Positions 35,112 through 43,993 of a stretch of 64,000 bases of DNA are shown here, one piece after another (the first letter of the stretch is position 1; each line of letters starts with the position of its first letter). Source of the DNA: Aldehydirespirator sp965221185 (lineage in GTDB: Bacteria > Actinomycetota > Acidimicrobiia > Acidimicrobiales > Aldehydirespiratoraceae); contig OZ244866.1 of assembly GCA_965221185.1 (NCBI GenBank), forward strand, positions 2,728,001-2,792,000, in the 5' to 3' direction. The notes beneath the pieces are model-generated. The model did not search any database and was not told where the DNA came from. It worked only from the letters and a program-made list of their open reading frames with translations. A program made the translations under genes and the position numbers.

Positions 35112-36332
35112 GTGACGGTTGCGGACAGCGGCTTCCTGTGGGGGGCGGGGGCGTCGTCGGTGTCGGCCGAGGGGGTGGCTCCTTCGGCTGACTGGTCGGT
35201 GTGGGAGCGAGACGGGCGGGCACCCCGCTCGGGCGACGGGGCCGGCTTCGGCCGCGACTTCCGCGATGATCTGGCCCAGCTGGGAAGGCTCGGGCTCAAC
35301 AGCCTGCGCCTGACCGTGGAGTGGGCACGGGTGGAGCCCGTCGCGGGCCGACCCGACAGCGACGCCCTCGACCGCTACCTCGACATGGTCGACGCGGCCG
35401 CGGCCGAGGGGCTGGACGTCTGGATCACGCTGCACCACACGTCTCTGCCGGGGTGGTACCTCGACGATGAGGGCGGCCACGCCGACGAGGTGGCCCGCCA
35501 TCGCTGGTGGGCCCGTCACGTGGACCGCATGGCCGAGGCCTTCGACGGCAAGGCCGCGGGCTGGTGCCCGATCGAGGATCCCATCGGCTGGGCCGTGCGC
35601 GGCTACGGCCTGGGCACCCGACCGCCCGGGCGCCGCAGCCCCGAGGCCACCGCGGCGGCAGCCGAGGGGGCGATGCTGGCCCTGCACGAGGCATGCCGGC
35701 TGTTGGAGTCGGGCCCGCAGCCGGTGATGGCGGTCTTCGGCGCCCCCACGGTCCAACCCTCGCCCGTGGGGCGAGAGTACGCCGACGCTGCCGCCACCGA
35801 GGCTCGGCGCTGGGACGATCTGCTGTGGGGCACCTGGACGCGGGCGTTGCGCGAGGGGGCGGTGGAGGTGCCGGGCCGGGTGCCGGTGGCGGCGCCGTTC
35901 TTCGAGAAGGGACCAGAGCTGGTGGGGCTGAGTCACGACCACCCGGTGGGGGTGACCGAGGCGGGGCGCCTGGTGAGCTGGCCCGCGTCGGCTCGGCGAG
36001 CCGCGGCGGGCTTCGCCCCCGAGCCAGCCGAGCTGGGCGAGGCGGTCGACCGGGCCATCGACGCGGTGCCGGGGCGAGGGGTGGTGGTAGCCGCCCACGG
36101 GGTGCCCACCGATGACGACGACTGGCGGGACACGCTGATGGATGCGTCGATGTCGGTGGTGGCCGACGCCCGGGCCTCAAGTCTGAGGGGCTACTTCCAC
36201 GACAGCGCTGTGGACGGCTACGAGTGGGCTCTCGGCTTCGGCGCTCCCCGGGGCCTGATCGGCCGCGACCGGGCGGTCAAGCCCTCGGCCCAGCGCCTGG
36301 CCGATGCCATTTCCGGGAGTGGTAGCGGTTAG
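35112..36332 (+). CDS. Glycoside hydrolase family 1-like protein with degenerate active site
   Basis: The protein has 406 residues from a GTG start. The GH1 entrance F-L-W-G-A-G-A-S-S-V-S-A-E-G is present, as are L-R-L-T-V-E-W-A-R and L-H-H-T-S-L-P-G-W. The acid/base motif normally T-x-N-E-P reads C-P-I-E-D-P. The nucleophile region, normally (I/V)-T-E-N-G, reads V-V-V-A-A-H-G-V with no Glu. So hydrolysis by the retaining mechanism seems unlikely; a binding, scaffold or altered-activity role is more plausible. It is flanked on both sides by related palindromes. Confidence 0.7.
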   Translation: MTVADSGFLWGAGASSVSAEGVAPSADWSVWERDGRAPRSGDGAGFGRDFRDDLAQLGRLGLNSLRLTVEWARVEPVAGRPDSDALDRYLDMVDAAAAEGLDVWITLHHTSLPGWYLDDEGGHADEVARHRWWARHVDRMAEAFDGKAAGWCPIEDPIGWAVRGYGLGTRPPGRRSPEATAAAAEGAMLALHEACRLLESGPQPVMAVFGAPTVQPSPVGREYADAAATEARRWDDLLWGTWTRALREGAVEVPGRVPVAAPFFEKGPELVGLSHDHPVGVTEAGRLVSWPASARRAAAGFAPEPAELGEAVDRAIDAVPGRGVVVAAHGVPTDDDDWRDTLMDASMSVVADARASSLRGYFHDSAVDGYEWALGFGAPRGLIGRDRAVKPSAQRLADAISGSGSG

Positions 36333-36336
36333 CTCA

Positions 36337-36390
36337 GCGAAATTGATGCTGGAATTGGGCCTCTGAGGCCCATTTCGTCGCCAATTTCGC
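36337..36390. terminator. Palindromic element 2 between convergent genes (probable bidirectional terminator)
   Basis: The outer arms GCGAAATTG (36337) and CAATTTCGC (36382) are perfect complements. The inner arms GAATTGGGCC and GGCCCATTTC pair around TCTGA. The location between the 3' ends of the GH1-like and MoxR genes fits termination. It is a relative of element 1. Confidence 0.7.
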
Positions 36391-36422
36391 CCGTGGGTCG
36401 GCGGGGGGCTCGGCGAGCGGGG

Positions 36423-37892
36423 CTAGCGGGAGCGGTACTGGGCCTGGGGGCCTTGGGCGTCCTTGTTGAGGCGCTTGGACAGGTGGAGGCCCTCCAGCAC
36501 CAGCTCCACCGCCGAGGCGACCATGGCGGGCGACTCGGCTGCGTCGTCGCCGGCCAGCAGAGCCTGCACCGGGGCGGTCAGCGCCGGGACCTCGGCCAGC
36601 AGCTCCGCGTAGTCGGCGTCGGCCACATCGTCGCCCACGTCCACCACCAGTTCTTCGTCGAAGGCGTCCACAACGGCGCGGTGCAGGTCCGGCGGCACGC
36701 TGTCCTTGAACACCGACAGCACCGCCGAATTGACCAACCGTTGGAGGATCTCGGTCTCGCGGCCCTCCTCCAGTGTCTCGATCTCCACTTTGCCCGCCGT
36801 CGAGGAGGGCAGCGCGTCGAGGTCGGTCACCCGGGGCACCACATGGTCGGAGCCGCTGCGCAGCGCACGGCGCATGGCGTTGGCCACCATCGTCTCGGAG
36901 TTGGAGATGCTCAGTCGCACCGACACCCCCGAGCGCTGCGAAACCTGCGGGCTGGACCGGGCAGCCCTGGTGATGGCCACCACAATCCGGGTCATGAACA
37001 AGGGCACCGTCACCGCAAGGCCGGCGGTGTCGGCCGCGGTATCGGGCCCGGCCCGGGCTGCGTCTGCGGCCGGGCCGCGGGCCGACCCGAGGTAGGCCTC
37101 CTGCTCGACGATGGCGATCTCTGTGTCGGCGTCGCGGGGGTAGTGGGTGCGGATCTGGGCGCCGAAACGGTCCTTGAGCGGCGTGATGATGCGGCCCCGG
37201 TTGGTGTAGTCCTCGGGGTTGGCCGACGCCACCAGGACCACGTCGAGGGGCAGGCGGACCTTGTAGCCCCGGATCTGAACGTCGCGCTCCTCGAGCACGT
37301 TCAGCAGTCCCACCTGGATGCGCTCGGCAAGGTCGGGAAGCTCGTTGATGGCGAAGATGCCCCGGTTGGTGCGGGGCACCAGCCCGTAGTGCAGGGTGAG
37401 CTCGTCGGAGAGGTAGCGGCCTTCGGCCACCTTGATGGGGTCGACCTCGCCGATCAGGTCGGCGATCGACGTGTCGGGCGTGGCCAGCTTCTCGCCGTAG
37501 CGGTCGTCGCGGTGGATCCAGTCGATTCCGGTGTCGTCGACGTGCTCGGCGACCAGGGCGCGGGCGTGGGCGGAGACGGGAGCGTAGGGGTCGTCGTTGA
37601 TCTCGGAGCCGGCCACCACCGGCAGCCACTCGTCGAGCAGACCGACGAGGCCGCGGATCATGCGGGTCTTGGCCTGGCCCCGCTCCCCCAGCATGATCAT
37701 GTCGTGGCCGGCCAGCAGGGCGTTCTCGACCTGGGGGATCACTGTGTTGTGGAAGCCGAGCACGTCGTCGAACATGGGCTCGGACGAGCGGATCCGGGCC
37801 ACCGCGTTGCGGCGCAGCTCCTGGCGCACCGGGACTGAAGTCCAGCCGGAGGCCCGCAGTTCGCCGAGGGTGGTCGGTCGCGGCGCTGACAT
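36423..37892 (-). CDS. MoxR/Mg-chelatase-type AAA+ ATPase
   Basis: The protein has 489 residues from ATG 37892. Walker A is L-G-E-R-G-Q-A-K-T, Walker B is I-F-A-I-N-E-L-P-D-L (Asn in place of the usual Asp), and sensor 1 is V-L-V-A-S-A-N-P-E-D-Y-T-N. The N-terminal ~45 residues precede the AAA+ core, and the C-terminal third is helical. It is the expected partner of the VWA protein at 29783-31852. Together they resemble the Mg-chelatase ChlI/ChlD-like chaperone pairs. Confidence 0.88.
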   Translation of the reverse strand: MSAPRPTTLGELRASGWTSVPVRQELRRNAVARIRSSEPMFDDVLGFHNTVIPQVENALLAGHDMIMLGERGQAKTRMIRGLVGLLDEWLPVVAGSEINDDPYAPVSAHARALVAEHVDDTGIDWIHRDDRYGEKLATPDTSIADLIGEVDPIKVAEGRYLSDELTLHYGLVPRTNRGIFAINELPDLAERIQVGLLNVLEERDVQIRGYKVRLPLDVVLVASANPEDYTNRGRIITPLKDRFGAQIRTHYPRDADTEIAIVEQEAYLGSARGPAADAARAGPDTAADTAGLAVTVPLFMTRIVVAITRAARSSPQVSQRSGVSVRLSISNSETMVANAMRRALRSGSDHVVPRVTDLDALPSSTAGKVEIETLEEGRETEILQRLVNSAVLSVFKDSVPPDLHRAVVDAFDEELVVDVGDDVADADYAELLAEVPALTAPVQALLAGDDAAESPAMVASAVELVLEGLHLSKRLNKDAQGPQAQYRSR

Positions 37893-38042
37893 CGCCGGAA
37901 CCTTAGCGGCGCCCGGCCCCGACCAAGAACGGGGCACCGAGAGACCGCAGAGACGCCGACCCCCCACCAACAACGCCCCCACCGAGGGCGCCAGCAGTCT
38001 TCGGCCCCGACCGAGAACAGGACCGCCGGATACGGTGGCCGG

Positions 38043-40118
38043 ATGGACCTGGGCGGTACGTGGCGGGTCGCCGCGGCCACCGAGAGACGGCGGCGCACGT
38101 TCCACGAGTTCGACTACAACGACTCCGGCTGGGCCGCGATGCCGGTGCCCAGCCATTGGGCTCAGGCCCCGCCCGGAAGCGGGGACCCGGACCTCGCCGG
38201 CGAGGAGTCGGTGCTGTACCGGCATCGCTTCGAGGGGCCGCAGGAGGCGGCCGGTGCTTCCGGGGCTGCTGATGGCCGCGGCCGGCGCTGGTGGCTGAGA
38301 ATCGAGGGGCTGGCGCAGCAGGGCGACATCTGGCTCGACGGCTCCTACCTGGGCCACACCGACGGGTACTTCGTGCCCCACGAGTTGGAGGTCACCGAGC
38401 AGTTGGCGGTCCGGGCCGACCATCTGCTGGCCGTCGACGCCACCTGCCGCCGCTTCGGCGACCCCGACAACCGCACCCTGCTCACGGGCGCCCTCCAGGA
38501 TCCGGAGCTGTGCGGGGTCGACGACCTGATCGTGGGCGGGGTGTGGCGGCCGGTGCGCCTGCGCTCCAGCGGGTCGGTGGCGATCCGTCACGCTCGGGCG
38601 GTGTGCGCCGAGGTCAGCGCCCCCAACCACAGAGGCCGGCGCCGAGGCGACGGGCGGACCTCGGCACGGCTGGAACTGCGGGCAGTGCTCGACGTCCCCG
38701 GCGGGGGTGCCGTGCAGTTGCGCACGAGAGTGGCCGGCGCCGAGCACACCCACGACCACCACGCAGCCGACGGCGAGAACCGGGTCGAGTGGCATGTGGA
38801 CGTGGCTGATCCCCCGCTTTGGTGGCCCCACGCGCTGGGCGAGCAGCGGCTGTGCGACCTCACCATGGAGGCCATGGTCGGCGGCGAGGTCCACGACCGG
38901 AGGCTCTTCCGGATCGGGTTCCGCTCGGTGGAGATGCGCCGCTGGGTGCTGCACGTCAACGGCGAGCGCCTGTTCGTCAAGGGCGCCAACCTCCTGCCCA
39001 CCCAGCAGCTGCTGGGGGCGGCGTCGCCGTCGGAAGTGGCCAACGACGTGAGGGCGGCTCGCAAGGCCGGTCTCGACATGATCCGGCCGCTGGCGCACAT
39101 CGCCCGTCCCGAGCTCTACGACACCGCCGACGAGCTAGGCATGCTGATCTGGCAGGACCTGCCGCTTCGGGGGGTGATGAGCCGCAGCGTGGTGGGCGAG
39201 GCCCGCCGGCAGGCCCGCGAGGCGGTCGACCTGCTCGGGCATCATCCGTCGGTGACGGTGTGGTGCGCCCACGACGAGCCGTTCCCCCGCGCCAAGCGCC
39301 CCTCAGCCACGCCGCCCGCCGTGAGCCGGCTCGGGCCGTCCTGGAACCGCGATGTGCTGGATCGGCGGTTGGGCCGGGTGCTGTCGCGCTGCGACGGCTC
39401 GCGTCCGGTGGTGCATCACACCGACGTGCCGCCGCACTTCCCGTCGCTGGAGGGCACCACCAGCCAGCTGTGGTTCGGCCTTCACGGCGGGCGAGCCGCC
39501 GATCTGGCCCCGACACTGGCCAGGATGCCGACCATGGGCCAGTTCGTGTCGGCCTTCGGCACGCCGGTGATCCAGGACCAGCCCGAGGTCGTCAAGACGA
39601 CCATCGAGATCCTGCGCCGCTTGAAGTACCGGCCCACGGGCGGGTTCCTGCTGCACGCCCTTGCCGACGTGGGCGCCGACGCCGGCCGCTCTGAGAGCGC
39701 CGCGGCCGGCGGCTTCGGCGTGCTGGACAGTCTGCGGAGGCCGAGGCCGGGGTGGCCGGCGCTGGTGGACGCCTGCCGGCCGCTGATCGTGGTGGCCGAT
39801 CCGCTGCCGGTGTCGGTGCAGGGAGGGGACCGCCTCGATCTGGCCGTCCACGTGGTCAACGACACCAGAGCCCAAGTGGACGAGATCCAGGTCCGGGCCC
39901 GGGTCCTCGGACCCGACGGCGGGGTGATCAACGACCAGCGCTGGGCCGGGACGGCCAGCGCGGACGACTGCGTTCTGGTGGGCCGCATCGACGCGCCGGT
40001 GCCTCTGGGCACCCCGCCCGGTCCTCTGACCGTGGAACTGACCCTCACCGCCGGCCGCGGATCCGACGGCGAGCCCGCGGTGTTCGCCACCAACCGCTAC
40101 ACCACGGTGATCTACTGA
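38043..40118 (+). CDS. Glycoside hydrolase family 2-like enzyme (beta-mannosidase/galactosidase type)
   Basis: The protein has 691 residues. It has an N-terminal jelly-roll sugar-binding domain (D-L-G-G-T-W-R; Y-R-H-R-F), an Ig-like domain, then a TIM barrel from about 300 (V-N-G-E-R-L-F-V-K-G-A-N). The acid/base Glu lies in W-C-A-H-D-E-P-F, where W-x-G-N-N-E is usual, so the motif is altered but the Glu stays. No signal peptide, so cytoplasmic. It diverges from the MoxR gene. Substrate cannot be told. Confidence 0.75.
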   Translation: MDLGGTWRVAAATERRRRTFHEFDYNDSGWAAMPVPSHWAQAPPGSGDPDLAGEESVLYRHRFEGPQEAAGASGAADGRGRRWWLRIEGLAQQGDIWLDGSYLGHTDGYFVPHELEVTEQLAVRADHLLAVDATCRRFGDPDNRTLLTGALQDPELCGVDDLIVGGVWRPVRLRSSGSVAIRHARAVCAEVSAPNHRGRRRGDGRTSARLELRAVLDVPGGGAVQLRTRVAGAEHTHDHHAADGENRVEWHVDVADPPLWWPHALGEQRLCDLTMEAMVGGEVHDRRLFRIGFRSVEMRRWVLHVNGERLFVKGANLLPTQQLLGAASPSEVANDVRAARKAGLDMIRPLAHIARPELYDTADELGMLIWQDLPLRGVMSRSVVGEARRQAREAVDLLGHHPSVTVWCAHDEPFPRAKRPSATPPAVSRLGPSWNRDVLDRRLGRVLSRCDGSRPVVHHTDVPPHFPSLEGTTSQLWFGLHGGRAADLAPTLARMPTMGQFVSAFGTPVIQDQPEVVKTTIEILRRLKYRPTGGFLLHALADVGADAGRSESAAAGGFGVLDSLRRPRPGWPALVDACRPLIVVADPLPVSVQGGDRLDLAVHVVNDTRAQVDEIQVRARVLGPDGGVINDQRWAGTASADDCVLVGRIDAPVPLGTPPGPLTVELTLTAGRGSDGEPAVFATNRYTTVIY

Positions 40119-40135
40119 GCGGGCCCAAGGGGCAG

Positions 40136-41131
40136 CTACGACTGCGTCGAACAGAGGGACTTCCAGAGCCTCCGGTAGGCGATCGAGAAGGCGTCGGTGG
40201 GCAGGGCGATCTCACCGGTGCCGTCGAGGCGGAACGACACCTCCCTCGGTCGCAGGGCCTCGCAGATCACCCTGTCCTCCTCGTTCACCGCGGCCTGGAA
40301 GTCCCGCCACGGCTCGACGGGGTCGCCGCCCAGGTTGGTGCGGGCGCTCTGCTGGAACACCAGGCACGAGGTGGCCGACTCGGGCATGGCCGCGAGCTGG
40401 ATGCATTCAATCTCGCCGTCGGAGTAGGTGATGGTGAGCATCGACGCGAACGGAAACGTGAAGTCGTAGCGGTAGGCGGCCTCGACCTCCGCGACCGAGC
40501 CGTCGAGCGTGTTGCGGTACTGCTGGAACACCCCGACGCTCGACGTGAAGCCGGCCTCGGTGGGGGTGACCTTCTGCGGGGCCACCGGCCGGTCGCTGGG
40601 CCCGAAGGTGACCCGGTGGATGGTCGAGAAATGGGCTATGTCGTTGAAGTTCTCCGCCACCCGGCTGGCCGACGCCTCCCAGCGCACCGGGCCGATCTGG
40701 AAGGTCTGCACGTCGGGCCGGTCGTAGAACCCCCAGTCGGGCGGATCGTCCGCGGCCGGCTCGCCCGGGCACGCCCAGACCAGTCCGTGGCTCTCCCGGG
40801 TGGGAAGGGTGTGGAGGCTCAGCCGCTGCGGAAGCCGGGCGTCGGGGCGGGCGGGGAAGCCCACGCACTGCCCGTCGGCCGAATAGCGCAGGCCGTGGTA
40901 AGGGCACACCAGGCAGTCGTCGTCGTAAGAGCCCATGCTCAGCGGGCTGCCGCGGTGGGGGCAGCGGTCCCACGCGGCGCAGGCCCGGCCGCCGCTGCGG
41001 AACACCACCACCGGCTCGCCCAGCAGCACCACCCCTACGGGGCCGGCGGCGATGGTGTCGGAGCGGGCCACCGGATGCCATTGCCTCCTAAGGACGGCGA
41101 TTTCGGCCTCGTCGATTGCGGCGCCGGTCAT
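40136..41131 (-). CDS. Rieske non-heme iron oxygenase, alpha subunit (N-/O-demethylase type)
   Basis: The protein has 331 residues. The Rieske cluster motifs C-P-H-R-G and C-P-Y-H-G (residues about 48-75) and the mononuclear iron motif D-I-A-H-F-S-T-I-H are all intact. Length and layout match the vanillate demethylase/methylxanthine N-demethylase group. ATG 41131 overlaps the stop of the amidohydrolase gene (ATGA), so the two are coupled. It needs a separate reductase, not present here. Inference: oxidative N- or O-dealkylation feeding the deaminase. Confidence 0.88.
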   Translation of the reverse strand: MTGAAIDEAEIAVLRRQWHPVARSDTIAAGPVGVVLLGEPVVVFRSGGRACAAWDRCPHRGSPLSMGSYDDDCLVCPYHGLRYSADGQCVGFPARPDARLPQRLSLHTLPTRESHGLVWACPGEPAADDPPDWGFYDRPDVQTFQIGPVRWEASASRVAENFNDIAHFSTIHRVTFGPSDRPVAPQKVTPTEAGFTSSVGVFQQYRNTLDGSVAEVEAAYRYDFTFPFASMLTITYSDGEIECIQLAAMPESATSCLVFQQSARTNLGGDPVEPWRDFQAAVNEEDRVICEALRPREVSFRLDGTGEIALPTDAFSIAYRRLWKSLCSTQS

Positions 41132-42909
41132 GGTGCGGCCGGGCCGAGCACGGGGTCGAAAGTGTCCATCGCGGCCACGTCGACCGTTCCGACGTCGGTG
41201 ATCGCGTAGTCGGGTATCGACGTGATCGGCAGGAAGAACAGGTACATGAACGGCCAGTCCACCCGGCACCCCAGAGCCTTGGCGGCCCGGTCGAGCCTCT
41301 CCTCCTCGGCCAGCATGTCGACCGGGTCGAGGTCGGAAACGATCCCGCCGATGGGCAGGGGAAGGAACTCGATCACCTGGCCGGAGTCCACCACCACCTG
41401 GCCCCCGCCATGGGCGGCGAGATGGTTCACCGCCACCGCCATGTCCTGCGGAGACGCCCCGACCACCACGATGTTGTTGTCGTCGGGGGCGCTCGACGAG
41501 GCCAGCGCCCCGGAACGGATCCCGAAGCCGGCCACGAAGGCGGTGGGGCGGTTCGAGTTCTTGCCGTAGCGCTCCACCACGCTCACCAGGGCCACGTCCT
41601 GGTCGAGATCGAGCAGGACCCGGCCCGAGGCGGCCTGCAGCACCACGTCGCGGCGCTTGCGCACGAAGATCTGCTCGGTCAACTCGATGGCCAGCACCTC
41701 CACCGGGCCGTCGGGCAGGTCGGTGCGCACCACGAAGTCGTCGGCTGTGGCCGGAGCCATGGGGAATGGGCCGGTGAGCAGGCCCTCGCGGCTCGGCGGC
41801 TCCAAGTCGACAGTCATCGCCCCGTCGCGGGCCACGATCTCGCCGCCGGCCATCACCATCGAAACCCGGAAGTCGTCGAGGTCCTCGACGAACAGGATGT
41901 CGGCGTAGCGGCCCGGCGAGATCGAGCCGATCATGTGGTCCACCCGGTAGGCCTCGGCACCGTTGATGGTGGCCATCTGGATGGCCGACATCGCGTCGAC
42001 GCCGGCGTCGACAGCCATGCGCACCATGTTGTCGAGGTGACCTCGGTCGAGCACGTCGCTGGCCACCACGTCGTCGGTGCAGAAGCTCACCCGCCGGCTC
42101 GCCCCCGGGGCGTGCTCCAGCACGAGACGGATGTTCTCGGACAGGAAGCGCGCGAAGGACGACTCGCGGATCACCACGAACATGCCGTTGCGGAGCTTCT
42201 CAAGGCACTCCTGGGAGTCGTAGCTCTCGTGGTCGAGGCGGATACCGGCGCACGCATAGCTGGTGAGGTCGGCGCCGGTGGCCATCGGCGCGCAGCCCAG
42301 CACAGGCAGGCGGTTCTCCCGGGCGATCTCCATGGCTTCGAGCACGTCGGGGTCGCCGGTGCTGACGAACTCGCGGACGGTCTCCCACACCCCCACGCAC
42401 TCGGGCCACTGCTGGGCGGCCCGATGGTCGTCGGGGCCGAAGTAGTGGCCCACGGTGGAGGTGGGCAGGGTGTAGGGCGTCTTGCAGGGAGCGCCCCACA
42501 GGACCCGCAGCGGGGTGCGCTGCGACTCGCGCAGAAAGGCCTCGGCCCCGGCTAGCCCGGCCACGACCAGGATCTGGTCGAGGCCCGAGACCACATTGAG
42601 GGTCCCCAGCGGCACCAGCATCTTGGCGGCGCTGGTGATCGACAGCTTCGAGCACTCCAGGTGCTGGTGGCCGTCGAACAGCCCCGGGACAAGGTGCCGT
42701 TCCTCCGCCTCGACGATGCGGGTGTCGTCGCCGATGTGGGCCGACACGTCGCCGATGGCCACCACGGTGTTGCCGTAGACGGCCACGTCGGCCGGGTAGA
42801 CCTCGGCCGACACGACGTTGACGAGCAGGCCGCCGCGGACGACGGTGCTGGCCGGCACCCGGGCCGCCCCCGCGGCCACCAGATCCGGGATCGAGGGCTG
42901 GGCGGCCAT
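41128..42909 (-). CDS. Adenine deaminase-like amidohydrolase (Ade family)
   Basis: The protein has 593 residues. Metal ligands are in G-L-F-D-G-H-Q-H-L-E-C-S (HxH with the Ade-specific Glu) and F-C-T-D-D. The C-terminal part is the Ade-specific domain (P-L-P-I-G-G-I-V-S-D). Ade converts adenine, and in some members N6-methyladenine, to hypoxanthine. The sequence is divergent, so another exocyclic-amine substrate is possible. It lies 1 bp from the next deaminase gene and is coupled to the Rieske oxygenase. Confidence 0.8.
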   Translation of the reverse strand: MAAQPSIPDLVAAGAARVPASTVVRGGLLVNVVSAEVYPADVAVYGNTVVAIGDVSAHIGDDTRIVEAEERHLVPGLFDGHQHLECSKLSITSAAKMLVPLGTLNVVSGLDQILVVAGLAGAEAFLRESQRTPLRVLWGAPCKTPYTLPTSTVGHYFGPDDHRAAQQWPECVGVWETVREFVSTGDPDVLEAMEIARENRLPVLGCAPMATGADLTSYACAGIRLDHESYDSQECLEKLRNGMFVVIRESSFARFLSENIRLVLEHAPGASRRVSFCTDDVVASDVLDRGHLDNMVRMAVDAGVDAMSAIQMATINGAEAYRVDHMIGSISPGRYADILFVEDLDDFRVSMVMAGGEIVARDGAMTVDLEPPSREGLLTGPFPMAPATADDFVVRTDLPDGPVEVLAIELTEQIFVRKRRDVVLQAASGRVLLDLDQDVALVSVVERYGKNSNRPTAFVAGFGIRSGALASSSAPDDNNIVVVGASPQDMAVAVNHLAAHGGGQVVVDSGQVIEFLPLPIGGIVSDLDPVDMLAEEERLDRAAKALGCRVDWPFMYLFFLPITSIPDYAITDVGTVDVAAMDTFDPVLGPAAP

Positions 42910-42910
42910 C

Positions 42911-43924
42911 TCAGACCCCCGCCGCGCAGGCGTCGACCCGGCGCAGGTACTCGGCTCGGCCCTCGTCGTCGAGCCAGCTCGCCTCGAAGGAGTTGCGCAC
43001 CAGGCGCACCACCTCCTCCGCGCTCAGCCCTGCCTCGGAGTGCACCCGCTGGAAGTTCTCGAGTATGTAGCCAGGGAAGTAGGCGGGGTCGTCGGAGTTG
43101 ACGGTGACGCGCAGGCCGCGGTCGAGCATGCTCTTGATGGCGGCAGCTTTGGTGCCGTCGGTCACGTAGGCGTTGGAGATCGGGCACACGGTGAGCCCCA
43201 GCCCCCGCCGCTTGATCTCCTCGACGAGCTCCTCGTCCTCCAGGCAGTTGACGCCGTGGTCGATGCGCTCCACGCCGATGTCGTTGACGCACTGCCAGAT
43301 ATGGGCCACCGAGTTCTGCTGGTCGACGTCGCAGTGCATGGTCAGCCGGTAGCCCTGGGCCCGGGCCTCCGCGTACACCTCTCGGAACTTGACGGGCGGG
43401 TTGTTCCTCTCGTCGGAGTCGAGGCCCACGCCCAGGATCCAGTCGCGGTACTCCTTGGCCTGCTCCAGGGTGGCGGCCGCGGACTCGGCCGACATGTCGC
43501 GCAGGAAGCACATGATCAGCTCCGAGCGGATGCCGAAGCGCTGGTCGGCGTCGGCCTGGGCCCGGCGCAGCCCGGTGATCACCGTGCCGAACTCGATGCC
43601 TCGGGACGTGTGGGCCTGGGGATCGAAGAACATCTCCACGTACACCAGGTTCTGGGCTGCCACCCGGGTGAAATAGGCCATGGCCAGGTCGTAGAAGTCG
43701 TCTTCGACGAGCAGCACGCTCATGCCCTCGTAGTACTGGGCCAGGAACGACGGCAGGTCGTCGAAGTCGTAGGCGGCGCGCATCTCCTCGACGCTCGCGT
43801 AGGGCAGCTCCAAGCCGTTGCGCTCGGCCAGAGCGAACTTCAACTCCGGCTCCAGCGTGCCCTCCACGTGGATGTGGAGCTCGGCTTTGGGGATGGCGTC
43901 AATTAGGTCTTCGACGGAGCCCAT
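42911..43924 (-). CDS. Adenosine/adenine deaminase (Aah1-like) with altered catalytic motif
   Basis: The protein has 337 residues. It strongly resembles yeast-type adenine deaminase at the N-terminus (E-L-H-I-H-V-E-G-T-L-E-P-E) and in A-H-T-S-R-G-I, V-N-S-D-D-P-A-Y-F. The usual H-A-G-E proton-shuttle motif reads H-C-D-V-D-Q, so the catalytic Glu is missing at its normal place. E-R-I-D-H-G-V-N-C-L-E-D-E and C-P-I-S-N are kept. It therefore likely acts on a different purine-like substrate or by a modified mechanism. AGGAGAAG precedes the ATG. Confidence 0.8.
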   Translation of the reverse strand: MGSVEDLIDAIPKAELHIHVEGTLEPELKFALAERNGLELPYASVEEMRAAYDFDDLPSFLAQYYEGMSVLLVEDDFYDLAMAYFTRVAAQNLVYVEMFFDPQAHTSRGIEFGTVITGLRRAQADADQRFGIRSELIMCFLRDMSAESAAATLEQAKEYRDWILGVGLDSDERNNPPVKFREVYAEARAQGYRLTMHCDVDQQNSVAHIWQCVNDIGVERIDHGVNCLEDEELVEEIKRRGLGLTVCPISNAYVTDGTKAAAIKSMLDRGLRVTVNSDDPAYFPGYILENFQRVHSEAGLSAEEVVRLVRNSFEASWLDDEGRAEYLRRVDACAAGV

Positions 43925-43993
43925 CGCTTCTCCTCCTTTGGTTTCTGTCTGTGTCGGGTGGATACAGGGGGTCGGGTCGGTGCACGGTGCCGG

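Noticed and set aside
36393..37838. Long open frame on the + strand opposite the MoxR ATPase (also others such as 29780-31258 and 9586-11205)
   Set aside because: These are antisense shadows of well-supported genes in GC-rich DNA; they have low-complexity, Val/Gly/His- or Arg-rich translations and no family motif.
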